From Candidatus Fimadaptatus faecigallinarum (lineage in GTDB: Bacteria > Bacillota > Clostridia > Christensenellales > Aristaeellaceae), in the NCBI GenBank assembly GCA_018714445.1, contig DVNK01000037.1, forward strand, positions 22,467 through 86,466: DNA of 64,000 nt. The letters run 5' to 3'. Numbering within the stretch: the stretch's first letter is position 1; each line of letters begins with the position of its first letter. The notes beneath the pieces were generated by a model. That model saw nothing but the letters and a program-made list of their open reading frames with translations. It was not told the origin of the DNA and made no database searches. This document shows positions 46,333 through 54,159 of this stretch, piece by piece. Both the position numbers and the translations under genes were made by a program.

Positions 46333-46348
46333 GTTAGCGCTCACTAAC
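46333..46348. promoter_or_regulatory. Iron-box operator, feo middle
   Basis: GTTAGCGCTCACTAAC, extended on both sides as GG...CC; the most symmetrical of the seven sites. Confidence 0.78.
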
Positions 46349-46363
46349 CCATCGGCAGTACAT

Positions 46364-46391
46364 AGTTTAACATCTCTAACCAGTTTGTCAA
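46364..46391 (-). promoter_or_regulatory. feo promoter overlapped by an iron-box operator
   Basis: Minus strand TTGACA (46386-46391), 16 bp, TAAACT (46364-46369). The operator GTTAGAGATGTTAAAC (46365-46380) covers the spacer and the -10 box, fitting direct repression by a metal-bound DtxR-type protein. Confidence 0.75.
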
Positions 46392-46439
46392 TAGTTGCCG
46401 TCCCATTTTCACCGTTAATTTTGAGCTGCTTGAGGCCGT

Positions 46440-46860
46440 CCAATGTCGCGGCCGGGCCGCATGCACCGGCGCGCAAGCCGCGCCCGAACCGACGCGCTGC
46501 ATGAAGCGTCACCGCACTTACGCCACCGCCACAGCCGCGGTCTGGCGTGCAATGTCGACACGCATGGCCCGACGCACTCCATAAAGCGTCACCGCACTTG
46601 CTGCCACAGCCACAGCTGCGTACCGACACGCCCGAACCGACGCACTGCACGAAGCACTACCGCACTTGCTGCCACAGCCGCTTACGCGCACGGCATGCCT
46701 GAACCGACGCGCCGCATGAAGCGCCACCGCGCTTGCTGCCACAAACGCAGCCGCGCACCGGCACGCACCGCCCGAGCAGACGCGCTGCATAAAGCGCCGC
46801 CGCACCTGCTGCCACCGCCGCAACCGCGAACCGGCGCTCAAACACGCCACAAACTGAACG
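46440..46860. repeat. ~65-bp intergenic tandem array
   Basis: About six diverged copies with GACGCGCTGCATGAAGCG, then CACCGCACTTGCTGCCAC. No gene is seen from 46392 up to the ferredoxin promoter at 47143. Confidence 0.85.
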
Positions 46861-47142
46861 CTCACTACGCGCCGACAGGCTTGCGTCGCCCTGCGCGTAT
46901 TGGCTTAGCATTGCGCGCGCCGCAAGCTGTCCTGCGCCTTACGTTTACCGTGCCCAGGTGCCGCCCTGCCACGTCAGGTGCGTTCGGCGATTGCCGGCGC
47001 GGCTTACATTGGCAGCGCATATCCCGATACCGCACATCCTTGCCGCCGCATTCATGCCCACGGCAGTCGTGTTTGTCGATTGCCGCCGTGGCTGAGAACC
47101 CACATAACCCCACCCACGCGCCGCGCAAATGTGACAATCTCA

Positions 47143-47171
47143 CTGTCAAACGGCTCGCTCACGCGTATAAT
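47143..47171 (+). promoter_or_regulatory. Sigma-A promoter of the ferredoxin gene
   Basis: CTGTCA (47143-47148), 17 bp, TATAAT (47166-47171), 34 bp upstream of the start codon. Confidence 0.72.
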
Positions 47172-47205
47172 AAGATCACAATATCGCTTGGAGGTATGGC
47201 TGTAT

Positions 47206-47418
47206 ATGGCAGAGGTAAAGAAGAAGCGCCGCCGTGCCCGCGTAGACGAGCGGCTGTGCGTCGCGTGCGGCTGCTGCGTCAAGGTCTGCCCGCGCGAAGC
47301 GATCGCCATTGTGGGCGGGGTGTACGCGCGCGTGGACGAGGTAAAGTGCGTGGGCTGTGGCAAGTGCGCTCGCGAATGTCCGGCGTCGGTTATCGACATG
47401 TATGAGGTGATGATATGA
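47206..47418 (+). CDS. 2[4Fe-4S] ferredoxin
   Basis: A 70-residue electron carrier with a basic N-terminus (KKKRRRAR) and two complete cluster motifs, CVACGCCVKVCP and CVGCGKCARECP. Start ATG 47206 lies 11 bases after GGAGG (47190-47194), a long spacing; another ATG at 47196 is out of frame. The stop overlaps the next gene's start as ATGA. With the NapH-like protein it probably forms a membrane electron-transfer pair. Confidence 0.92.
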   Translation: MAEVKKKRRRARVDERLCVACGCCVKVCPREAIAIVGGVYARVDEVKCVGCGKCARECPASVIDMYEVMI

Positions 47419-48056
47419 AGCGGCATTGGTATGACTACCTGTGGATAGCGTCGCTGATATACCTGACGCTGGGGTTCTTCAATATACTGTTTGCGTGGTT
47501 GGGGCTTATATGCTTCATACTGCCGCTGGCCATCGCCGTCATATCCGGCAACAAGTCATACTGCAATCGCTACTGTGGCCGCGGTCAGCTGTTTGAGCTG
47601 CTGGGCGGCAGGCTGGGGCTGTCGCGGCGGCGCAATCCGCCCGCATTCCTCAAGAGCCACTGGTTCAGGTATGGGTTCTTGACGTTCTTCATGGCGATGT
47701 TCCTGCTGATGATATGGAACACGTACATGGTGTTCGCCGGCGCGCGGGAGTTGGGCCAGGTCGTGACGCTGCTGTGGACGTTCAAGTTGCCGTGGCACTG
47801 GGCCTATGGCGGCGGCGCTCAGCCCTGGGTCGCGCAGTTCGCGTTCGGGTTCTACAGCGTGATGCTCACCTCGACCGTGCTGGGCATAGTTACCATAGCG
47901 CTGTTCAAGCCGCGCTCGTGGTGCGTTTACTGCCCGATGGGCACAATGACGCAGCTGATATGCCGCGCAAAAAATCACTCAAACGTGACTTTGTCACATA
48001 CAAGCGCCGATAAATCTGCTATAATACATCCAGAAGATAACAACAGCGCCGGTTGA
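47415..48056 (+). CDS. NapH/CcoG-like 4Fe-4S membrane protein
   Basis: The 213-residue protein has about four membrane segments and two short Cys motifs facing the cytosol: CNRYCGRGQLFE near residue 50 and CVYCPMGTMTQL near residue 175. The second is the usual NapH-type CxxCP. The classical C-terminal ferredoxin domain is absent and is instead supplied by the separate ferredoxin gene just upstream. It probably relays electrons between the quinone or thiol pool and ferredoxin. The C-terminal tail (from about 190) is polar, without known motifs. Confidence 0.82.
   Translation: MKRHWYDYLWIASLIYLTLGFFNILFAWLGLICFILPLAIAVISGNKSYCNRYCGRGQLFELLGGRLGLSRRRNPPAFLKSHWFRYGFLTFFMAMFLLMIWNTYMVFAGARELGQVVTLLWTFKLPWHWAYGGGAQPWVAQFAFGFYSVMLTSTVLGIVTIALFKPRSWCVYCPMGTMTQLICRAKNHSNVTLSHTSADKSAIIHPEDNNSAG
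48017..48025 (+). promoter_or_regulatory. Extended -10 promoter of the thioredoxin gene
   Basis: TGCTATAAT at 48017-48025 inside the end of the NapH-like gene, about 70 bp upstream of the thioredoxin start. No good -35 box is seen at the right distance. Confidence 0.6.
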
Positions 48057-48094
48057 TTCCACGGCGCACATGAATTGAAATGGAGGCATTACAT

Positions 48095-48400
48095 ATGTCA
48101 GTTATTACGATAACCAAGGATAATTTCAAGTCGGAAGTCTCTCAGAGCGACAAGACGGTATTGCTGGACTTCTGGGCAAGCTGGTGCGGCCCGTGCCGCA
48201 TGCTCTCGCCGGTCGTGGATGAGATCGCAGGCGAGCGCTCCGACATCAAGGTCGGCAAGGTAAACGTGGACGAACAGCCCGAACTCGCTTCGGCGTTCCA
48301 GGTCATGAGCATACCCACGCTGGTCGTGATACGCAATGGCAAGATAGTCAATCAGAGCGTGGGCGTGCGGCCCAAGCAGCAGATACTTGCGATGCTGTAA
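48095..48400 (+). CDS. trxA: Thioredoxin
   Basis: Disulfide reductase of 101 residues with active site WCGPC (Cys31, Cys34), the buried Asp in LLDFWASW and cis-Pro in SIPTLVV. The start ATG 48095 has GGAGG nine bases upstream (48082-48086 region). It lies 39 bp after the NapH-like gene. The neighbours (ferredoxin, NapH-like) suggest it may receive electrons from ferredoxin through the membrane partner, an idea that the sequence does not prove. A strong terminator follows. Confidence 0.95.
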   Translation: MSVITITKDNFKSEVSQSDKTVLLDFWASWCGPCRMLSPVVDEIAGERSDIKVGKVNVDEQPELASAFQVMSIPTLVVIRNGKIVNQSVGVRPKQQILAML

Positions 48401-48439
48401 AGCTCCCCCCGCTTATCCGATATCAGACGGATGATTTAC

Positions 48440-48473
48440 AGGCGCGGCCCCATACGCGGGCTGCGCCTTTTTG
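48440..48473 (+). terminator. Intrinsic terminator after thioredoxin
   Basis: AGGCGCGGCCC and GGGCTGCGCCT arms, then TTTTTG, 40 bp after the stop. Confidence 0.88.
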
Positions 48474-48621
48474 CACGCCGGCGCATGCGGCCTGCGGCAA
48501 GCCGCATACCGCGGGCCTTCGCCCATGCGCACCGCCGCCGTGTCTATATGCCGCCGCGCAATAGGCTCATTGCGTTGGGACTGCCTCACGCCCATGCGTC
48601 GTCACCAAATCGGCTCAGCAC

Positions 48622-48740
48622 GTTGAGACAAACGTCGCGCCAATGCGTTCCATTACACCCACTCAACGTATTGTGGCTGGCGTCGCGCCAATGCGTTCCA
48701 TCACACCCACTCGGCGCGTTGAGACTGACGTCGCGCCCCA
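48622..48740. repeat. 48-bp intergenic tandem duplication
   Basis: About 2.5 copies of a 48-bp unit (GTCGCGCCAATGCGTTCCAT shared). The rest of 48474-48820 has no gene. Confidence 0.87.
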
Positions 48741-48820
48741 TATGTCGCCGCTCAGGCAGCATATTGAACCCGCCGCCGCGTCCCAAGCGCCGCCAGCGCG
48801 CGCCGCTGCCTCATAAACCG

Positions 48821-49480
48821 CTAACTGTCCGCCAGTTCCTCCAGCCGCGCGCGGTCGGTCAATTCGATACGGCCCCGGCTCAGTTTGACCATGCCCTCGC
48901 TCTGGAAGTAGCGCAACATGCGCGTTATCACTTCGCGCGCGGTGCCCAGGTGATTGGCTATGCGGTCGTGGGTCAGGCTCAGAGTGTCCGCGCCTTCAAG
49001 CGTGCTCTCTTCCAGCAGAAACGCCGACAGCCGCTTATCCATGCTGCGCCACATGACCTGCTCTATCAGCCACATGACCTCTGAAAACCGCGTCGCCATT
49101 ATCTCGTTTGTGCAGTTTGCCAGCGCCGCCGAATGTTCCATCACCCGCCGGTATACCTCGGTCGGTATCACCCACAGCGACGCATCCTTTTCCACCTCTA
49201 TCGTCACGTCGAACTGCACGCTGCTGAGCATGCATGCCGCCGAAAACAGGCATATGTCCCGCTCGAACAGCCGATAGATCGTCACCTCGCGGCCTTCGCC
49301 CGACAGTATGTACGCCCTGAGCTGCCCCGAACGCACCGCCAGCAATCCCACGCAATCCGCCGAACCGTTGTGCAGTATCGTGCCCGCGCGCGCCTCGCGC
49401 TCGACTGCCGCGCCTTCCAGCGCCTGCCTGTCGGCCGGCGTCAACTCGTTCCACATCGGAAAAAACTCCGCCAGTTCCAT
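48821..49480 (-). CDS. Crp/Fnr family transcriptional regulator
   Basis: The 219-residue protein has an N-terminal cyclic-nucleotide-like beta barrel and a C-terminal winged helix (THDRIANHLGTAREVITRMLRYFQSEGMV). The N-terminal FNR-type Cys set is absent; instead there are Cys in CLFSAACML on the barrel, a pattern seen in anaerobe redox regulators. I chose ATG 49480 because GGGGGG lies seven bases upstream; ATG 49486 is too close. It is divergent from the DUF134-NifX gene, with paired operator-like sequences between. Confidence 0.9.
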   Translation of the reverse strand: MELAEFFPMWNELTPADRQALEGAAVEREARAGTILHNGSADCVGLLAVRSGQLRAYILSGEGREVTIYRLFERDICLFSAACMLSSVQFDVTIEVEKDASLWVIPTEVYRRVMEHSAALANCTNEIMATRFSEVMWLIEQVMWRSMDKRLSAFLLEESTLEGADTLSLTHDRIANHLGTAREVITRMLRYFQSEGMVKLSRGRIELTDRARLEELADS

Positions 49481-49507
49481 GCGCATTCCCCCCTTGCGAC
49501 TGAACGT

Positions 49508-49536
49508 AGTATAAAACAATTAACGGTATATGTCAA
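49508..49536 (-). promoter_or_regulatory. Promoter and operator-like site of the crp/fnr gene
   Basis: Minus strand TTGACA (49531-49536), 17 bp, TATACT (49508-49513). Plus-strand TTAACGGTATATGTC (49520-49534) lies inside the spacer and resembles the second site at 49580, so the regulator may bind its own promoter. Confidence 0.72.
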
Positions 49537-49544
49537 TAAAGCCG

Positions 49545-49600
49545 TTGACATGCGCCGGATTAGTGGTATAATATATTCGTTAATGGCATATGCCGTAAAC
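49545..49600 (+). promoter_or_regulatory. Promoter and palindromic operator of the DUF134-NifX gene
   Basis: TTGACA (49545-49550), 16 bp, TATAAT (49567-49572). An imperfect 22-bp palindrome at 49579-49600, with perfect core GGCATATGCC and outer GTT/AAC, covers the likely transcription start. Its left part TTAATGGCATATGCC matches the site in the divergent promoter at 11 of 15 positions or better. Confidence 0.72.
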
Positions 49601-49626
49601 AATCGCAGTATTGGAGGATAAGCGCC

Positions 49627-50514
49627 ATGCCCCGACCCAGAAAGTGCCGCAAGATCTGCCGGCTGCCCGACACGGTGGAATTTACGCCGGTGGGTGGGGA
49701 TGCCTCCGCCGAGTGCGTAGTGCTGACGGTCGACGAATTCGAGGCCGTGCGGCTGATAGACGACGAGGGCTATTCCCAGGAGGAATGCGGCGAGTACATG
49801 CTGATAGCGCGCACGACGGTGCAGCAGATATACCTGAGCGCGCGCCGCAAGATAGCCCGCGCACTGGTAAACGGCCTGCCGCTGCGCATAGCGGGCGGCG
49901 ATTTCCGGCTCTGCGACAGCGACGACGGCTGTCCGCGGCGCGGAGGCTGCTGCGAGCGCAGGCGCAGGTTCCATGAAGCAACGACAGCGGCACACGATGC
50001 GCCGCACAATGAGGAAAGGATCGATACAGTCATGAAGATAGCAGTAGCAGCTAACGGCAAAGAGGTATCCGGCCACTTCGGCCACTCGGAGCAGTTCATA
50101 GTATACGACGTAGAGCAAAACGCGATAACCGCCGAACAGTGCGTGGCCAATCCGGGCCACCGCCCCGGCCTGCTGCCCAACATGCTGGCCGACATGGGCG
50201 TAAAGACCGTGATAGTGGGCGGCATGGGCGCACACGCGGCGGGCATCTGCGCCGAGCGCGGCGTCGAGGTGATAACCGGCGCGCAGGGCGATGCGCGCAG
50301 CGCGGCTGAGGCATACCTGCGCGGCGAACTGCACTCGACCGGCGAGATGTGCACAGAGCATGGCCATCACGATCATGGCGAGGGCGAACACGGTCACTGC
50401 CACGGTCATGGCGAAGGCGAACACGGCCATTGCCACGGTCATGGCGAAGGCGAGCACGGCCACTGCCATGGCGGCGAGCACGGCCATTGCCACGGCGGCG
50501 AGCGCGCAGAATGA
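49627..50514 (+). CDS. DUF134 - NifX/NifB-like fusion with His/Cys-rich tail
   Basis: Residues 1-100 are a DUF134 domain with a sigma-70-like HTH (LTVDEFEAVRLIDDEGYSQEECGEYMLIARTTVQQIYLSARRKIARAL). Residues ~135-240 are a dinitrogenase iron-molybdenum cofactor-binding (NifX/NifB C-terminal) fold (MKIAVAANGKEVSGHFGHSEQFIVYDV ... VIVGGMGAHAAGICAERGVEVITG). The last ~45 residues are repeats of GHGEGEHGHCH, a likely metal-binding tail. In most Clostridia these domains are separate genes. No nif genes are present, so it is probably a metal-cluster-responsive regulator. Start ATG 49627 has GGAGG upstream. Confidence 0.88.
   Translation: MPRPRKCRKICRLPDTVEFTPVGGDASAECVVLTVDEFEAVRLIDDEGYSQEECGEYMLIARTTVQQIYLSARRKIARALVNGLPLRIAGGDFRLCDSDDGCPRRGGCCERRRRFHEATTAAHDAPHNEERIDTVMKIAVAANGKEVSGHFGHSEQFIVYDVEQNAITAEQCVANPGHRPGLLPNMLADMGVKTVIVGGMGAHAAGICAERGVEVITGAQGDARSAAEAYLRGELHSTGEMCTEHGHHDHGEGEHGHCHGHGEGEHGHCHGHGEGEHGHCHGGEHGHCHGGERAE
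50383..50500 (+). repeat. 33-bp in-frame repeat coding the His/Cys tail
   Basis: Three full copies and one partial copy of a 33-bp unit coding HGEGEHGHCHG. Confidence 0.88.
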
Positions 50515-50631
50515 CCCTGCCACTTCCCGATTCATGCCAGCGTCATCGCTGATCTGAACATCAGCGAAACGCTCCGGGGCGTGCTGTCAGATATGACCTC
50601 AGGCAAGTATTGGGAATTGATAAATCAGTAG
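50515..50631 (+). other. In-frame extension after the TGA stop of the NifX fusion
   Basis: The frame of the NifX fusion stays open for 38 codons past its TGA stop to a TAG at about 50629-50631, with a protein-like sequence (FPIHASVIADLNISETLRGV...). There is no start codon with a ribosome site. It could be a relic of a former gene end, a foreign fragment, or chance. Ile codons here are mostly ATC, unlike the window norm. Confidence 0.35.
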
Positions 50632-50667
50632 AAGATGGTTTCTGCAATAGCAGAGGCCATCTTTTTA
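50632..50667 (+). terminator. Intrinsic terminator
   Basis: AGATGG..TCTGC and GCAGA..CCATCT arms, then TTTTT. It probably ends the NifX-fusion transcript. Confidence 0.85.
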
Positions 50668-50832
50668 TGTGGCGACATAGATCTAACCGGAAGTCATGCG
50701 TGCGGACGCATCCGGCAGCGCTTGGCGTTGTAAAGCGGCATGCATTGTTCAATCGCATACACCAAAGCCCGTGGTCGTGCGCAGTACTATCCTTGCATAT
50801 TCAACAAGACGAATGCAAACTCATCGCATAAG

Positions 50833-51021
50833 CTATTTTTGATAGCTGTTCCTTATCTTCTTTACGGTATATTCAGCCAGTCCGACGCTTGCAAAGAATG
50901 CGATTATCCAGCAAATCACTGCCATAATGTCCGTCAATACGCTCAATGTATTTCTAAAGATCAAATTGATAAGAAACAGTGAAACCAAAAAGTACACTGC
51001 TGTAAAAAAGCCTCTGAGCAT
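50833..51021 (-). CDS. Small membrane protein, unknown
   Basis: A 62-residue hydrophobic protein with two predicted membrane segments (about 4-24 and 31-52) and a basic end (EYTVKKIRNSYQK). I do not recognise it. AAAAAGGAGG lies 12 bases before ATG 51021; the in-frame ATG at 51033 touches the ribosome site and would add MNNC. Base composition is clearly more AT-rich than its neighbours, which suggests recent transfer. Confidence 0.55.
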   Translation of the reverse strand: MLRGFFTAVYFLVSLFLINLIFRNTLSVLTDIMAVICWIIAFFASVGLAEYTVKKIRNSYQK

Positions 51022-51033
51022 ACAATTGTTCAT

Positions 51034-51327
51034 CCTCCTTTTTAAAGAGTAGATTCCCCGTTTCCTCAGGACAAAGTATAGCAGAAATCTGCAAATGAGT
51101 CTACATAATCTGTATGGGCGCGGTCAGCAGTATTGAGGCATTTTCCCGGTTCCTGACTTTGAAAACCCGGGGCGCTACAACCATGAACCGCTCGGATGAA
51201 CGCCGGTATCGTCCACTCAGCGCGAGCAATTTAAAGATGATTTTCCACGACTGCACAATGTGGCAGTTCATGCTCCAAATGGCCTGCCGCACGATCAGCC
51301 CGTCCGGGCGTTTTGCTTTGCATGCGG
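51034..51327. other. AT-richer intergenic stretch, no gene called
   Basis: Frames of 104-141 codons are open on both strands here, but none has a ribosome site or a known motif. Together with 50770-51033 it forms a low-GC patch that may be foreign or a decayed gene. Confidence 0.4.
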
Positions 51328-51356
51328 TTGAGTTTTTCATACATGTATGGTACAAT
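51328..51356 (+). promoter_or_regulatory. Candidate promoter of the P-loop kinase gene
   Basis: TTGAGT (51328-51333), 17 bp, TACAAT (51351-51356), about 140 bp upstream of the gene. A palindrome CATACATGTATG sits in the spacer. Confidence 0.55.
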
Positions 51357-51500
51357 CTATATGCTGCAAGCATGTCCAAGTATTGTGCGAGGTGGTATAT
51401 TATGATGGCGTTCAGGCGGTTGAGGTAAGCGCGCAGTGCCGGCAACATACGGCAATATTTCAATGCGCTGCCAAAACCAATAGACAGGGAGAACGTAATT

Positions 51501-52142
51501 ATGATAATACAGGACAACGCGCTCAAAGCATACCTAAAGAACGTTTACTTCATAACCGGCACGCCGTGCGGCGGCAAGACGACCATATCCCGGGCGCTGG
51601 CGCAGCGGCATGGCTTGATGGTCTACGACGCCGACGAGCACTTTCCGGAGCATCAGCGGCTGGCAGACCCGGCGTTCCAGCCCGCGATGTGCCGCCGTTT
51701 CTCAAGCGCCGACGAGTTCTTCGGGCGGTCAGTCGACGAATACCGCGCATGGCTGCTGAACAACGCGCGCCAACAGCTGGACTTCGTGCTGCTCGACCTG
51801 ATACGGCTGGCGCAGGACAGGCCCGTGCTGTGCGACGTCATTCTCACGATAGACGAGGCCGACCGGCTGACCGACGTCTCGCGCGTAGCGTTTCTGATAC
51901 GCGACCCCGCAAACCTGATTGACGATTACTGCAATCGCCCCGATCATAAGGACTTCAGCGACTTCATAAACAGCGCTACCGACGTGGCTCGCGCCAAGGC
52001 CACATGTAACGAAACGCTGTGGAGCATCAACGCCCAACGCCTGGACGCGATAAAGCACAGCCGCTACTTCTGGCTGGAGCGCACGTCCAGCAGCACGGTC
52101 GAGGATACCGTGCGCAAGGTGGAGCGCCACTTCAACTGGTAG
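51501..52142 (+). CDS. P-loop kinase-like protein
   Basis: The 213-residue protein has Walker A GTPCGGKTT near residue 20 at the end of a first beta strand (VYFITG), and DADEHFPEHQR after it, the layout of small-molecule kinases (shikimate/zeta-toxin/adenylylsulfate-kinase type). LLDLIRLAQDRPVLCDVIL may supply the Walker B-like strand. The P-loop Cys (TPCGGKTT) is unusual. Substrate unknown. Start ATG 51501 has GGGAG nine bases upstream. The next gene is a GH36 galactosidase, but a terminator lies between. Confidence 0.72.
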   Translation: MIIQDNALKAYLKNVYFITGTPCGGKTTISRALAQRHGLMVYDADEHFPEHQRLADPAFQPAMCRRFSSADEFFGRSVDEYRAWLLNNARQQLDFVLLDLIRLAQDRPVLCDVILTIDEADRLTDVSRVAFLIRDPANLIDDYCNRPDHKDFSDFINSATDVARAKATCNETLWSINAQRLDAIKHSRYFWLERTSSSTVEDTVRKVERHFNW

Positions 52143-52148
52143 CCTGGA

Positions 52149-52197
52149 GGCGGCGGACACGGCAATGCAAACGCCGCTGCCCGCCGCCGTTTTAATG
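52149..52197 (+). terminator. Intrinsic terminator after the kinase-like gene
   Basis: GGCGGCGG and CGCCGCC arms around an internal GCC-rich hairpin, then GTTTTAAT. Confidence 0.65.
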
Positions 52198-52277
52198 CGA
52201 CACTCCGCGCGCCGGTCGACGCGCGGTACATCAACATCGCCACATACCCCACACATCACATCAAAGGAGCGCTGCAA

Positions 52278-54122
52278 ATGGAGTACAAAGTGCAACTCAA
52301 GCTACGCGGCGACGCGCACGGCGGCGGCTTCAGCAATGGCCTTACGCTGGCGGGCAGCCAGTCAGTAGCCGATCTGGAGCTGGTATCCGCTTCCGACGAC
52401 CTCACCGTATACGCCAACCCGCACGGCCATCGCATAGAGTGCTGGCACGTCGCCAGGCCGGACGGCACCGTCGAATGCCGTACGGTGTTCGAAAACCGCG
52501 GCTACGCGCCCGCGACGCTCGATCTGCTGACCTCGTTCGCGCTGGACGGGCTCCACGCCGACCGCATTCACCGGCTCACGTCGTTCTGGAGCGCTGAAGG
52601 CCGGCTGCTCAGCCAGGATCTGGTCGATCTGGACATGGAGCAGTCGTGGAGCAAGTTCGGCCTGCGCATAGAGAAGTTTGGTCAGATAGGCTCGATGCCG
52701 GTGCGCAAGTGGTTCCCGTTCGTGGCGCTTGAGGACAGCTCAACGGGCGAGTTCATAGGCGTACAGCTGTACTGCGCGTCGAGCTGGCAGATAGAAGTCA
52801 TGCGCCAGGCCGAACCGCTGACGGTCTGCGGCGGACTGGCTGACCGCGAATTCGGCCACTGGTCAAAGAAGATCGCACCCGGCGGCAGGTTCGAGACGCC
52901 GCGCGCAGTAGTGGCCATGGGCCGCTCGCTCGAGGAGGTCACCGACCGGCTGGTCAAGGCGCAGCACCCGCGCATATCCCCGGTAGATCGCGACATGCCG
53001 GTCATATTCAACGAGTACTGCACGACCTGGGGCAATCCGACGCTGGACAACCTGCGCCGCACCGCGCAGCGCCTTGAAGGTTCCGGCATACGCTATCTGG
53101 TAATAGACGCGGGCTGGTACAAGGTGCCCGACAAGGACTGGAGCGCCACGATAGGCGACTGGCAGCCCAGCCGCGAGCTGTTCCCCAACGGCATACGCGA
53201 GGCCGCCGACATGATACGCGCGCATGGCCTGATACCCGGGCTCTGGTTCGAAATGGAAAACGTCGCCAGCGGTTCCGACGCGTTCTGCGACGTCGATCAC
53301 CTGCTAAAGAAGGACGGCGAACCGCTGACCGTGGGCAACCGCCGCTTCTGGGACATGGCCGACCCGTATGTCAAGCAGTACCTGACCGAGCGCGTGATTG
53401 GCCTGCTGCGCGACAACAACTTTGGCTACATTAAGGTCGACTACAACGAGAACATAGGCGTGGGCTGCGATGGCGCCGAAAGCCTGGGCGAGGGCCTGCG
53501 CCAGCGCGTCGCCGCCAGTCAGGACTTCTTCCGCACAATGGCGCAGGCGCTGCCCGAGCTGGTCATCGAGAACTGCTCCAGCGGCGGCCACCGGCTTGAG
53601 CCCTCGATGATGGAGCTGGTATCTCAGGCCAGCTTCTCCGACGCGCACGAGTGCCTGAGCATACCGATAATCGCCGCCAACCTGCACCGCGCGATTCGCC
53701 CCGAACAGAGCCAGATCTGGGCCGTGCTGCACGCCGACGCCCCGATGAACCGGCTGCACTACCTGCTGGCGGCGACGTTCCTGGGGCGGATGTGCCTGAG
53801 CGGCGCGGTATTCGAACTGAGCGAAACTCAGTGGGCCGAAGTGCGCGCCGCGATATCGCTGTACGCGCGCGTCAGCGACATAATACGCGACGGCTATACC
53901 TGCCGCATAGACTGCACTGCGCGCAGCTACAACGCGCCGACCGGCTATCAGGCGGTGCTGCGCACGCTGGGCGAGCGCGCGCTGCTGGTCGTGCACACGT
54001 TCGAGGGCGGCGCGAATCCGCCGCTGGACGGGTTGCTGTGCGGCTATGAGGTCGCTGAGGAATTCGGCGACCCGCTCGACGGCGACTTCCAGGCAAAGGT
54101 GTTCGTGCTCAAGCGCGCGTGA
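52278..54122 (+). CDS. Alpha-galactosidase, GH36-type
   Basis: Hydrolyses alpha-galactosides (melibiose/raffinose type) or related glycosides. The 614-residue protein has an N-terminal beta-sandwich, then the barrel with VIFNEYCTTWGNPT, YLVIDAGWYK, GLIPGLWFEMENV, the nucleophile Asp in GYIKVDYNEN near residue 388, and the acid/base Asp in SFSDAHE after ENCSSGGHRLEP. A short C-terminal beta domain ends it. No signal peptide, so it is cytoplasmic. Start ATG 52278 follows AAAGGAG by eight bases. The N-terminal domain is shorter than in ~730-residue enzymes. Confidence 0.9.
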   Translation: MEYKVQLKLRGDAHGGGFSNGLTLAGSQSVADLELVSASDDLTVYANPHGHRIECWHVARPDGTVECRTVFENRGYAPATLDLLTSFALDGLHADRIHRLTSFWSAEGRLLSQDLVDLDMEQSWSKFGLRIEKFGQIGSMPVRKWFPFVALEDSSTGEFIGVQLYCASSWQIEVMRQAEPLTVCGGLADREFGHWSKKIAPGGRFETPRAVVAMGRSLEEVTDRLVKAQHPRISPVDRDMPVIFNEYCTTWGNPTLDNLRRTAQRLEGSGIRYLVIDAGWYKVPDKDWSATIGDWQPSRELFPNGIREAADMIRAHGLIPGLWFEMENVASGSDAFCDVDHLLKKDGEPLTVGNRRFWDMADPYVKQYLTERVIGLLRDNNFGYIKVDYNENIGVGCDGAESLGEGLRQRVAASQDFFRTMAQALPELVIENCSSGGHRLEPSMMELVSQASFSDAHECLSIPIIAANLHRAIRPEQSQIWAVLHADAPMNRLHYLLAATFLGRMCLSGAVFELSETQWAEVRAAISLYARVSDIIRDGYTCRIDCTARSYNAPTGYQAVLRTLGERALLVVHTFEGGANPPLDGLLCGYEVAEEFGDPLDGDFQAKVFVLKRA

Positions 54123-54159
54123 GTATGGCGGTTCAGGTCGTTGGCGCGTGCAGGGCATG

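Noticed and set aside
50512..50514. TGA as selenocysteine codon in the NifX fusion
   Set aside because: No SECIS-like hairpin with the right placement was evident, and the tail before the TGA is already a complete end.
51114..51428. 104-codon plus-strand frame and a 141-codon minus-strand frame
   Set aside because: No ribosome site, no recognisable motif, and they overlap each other.
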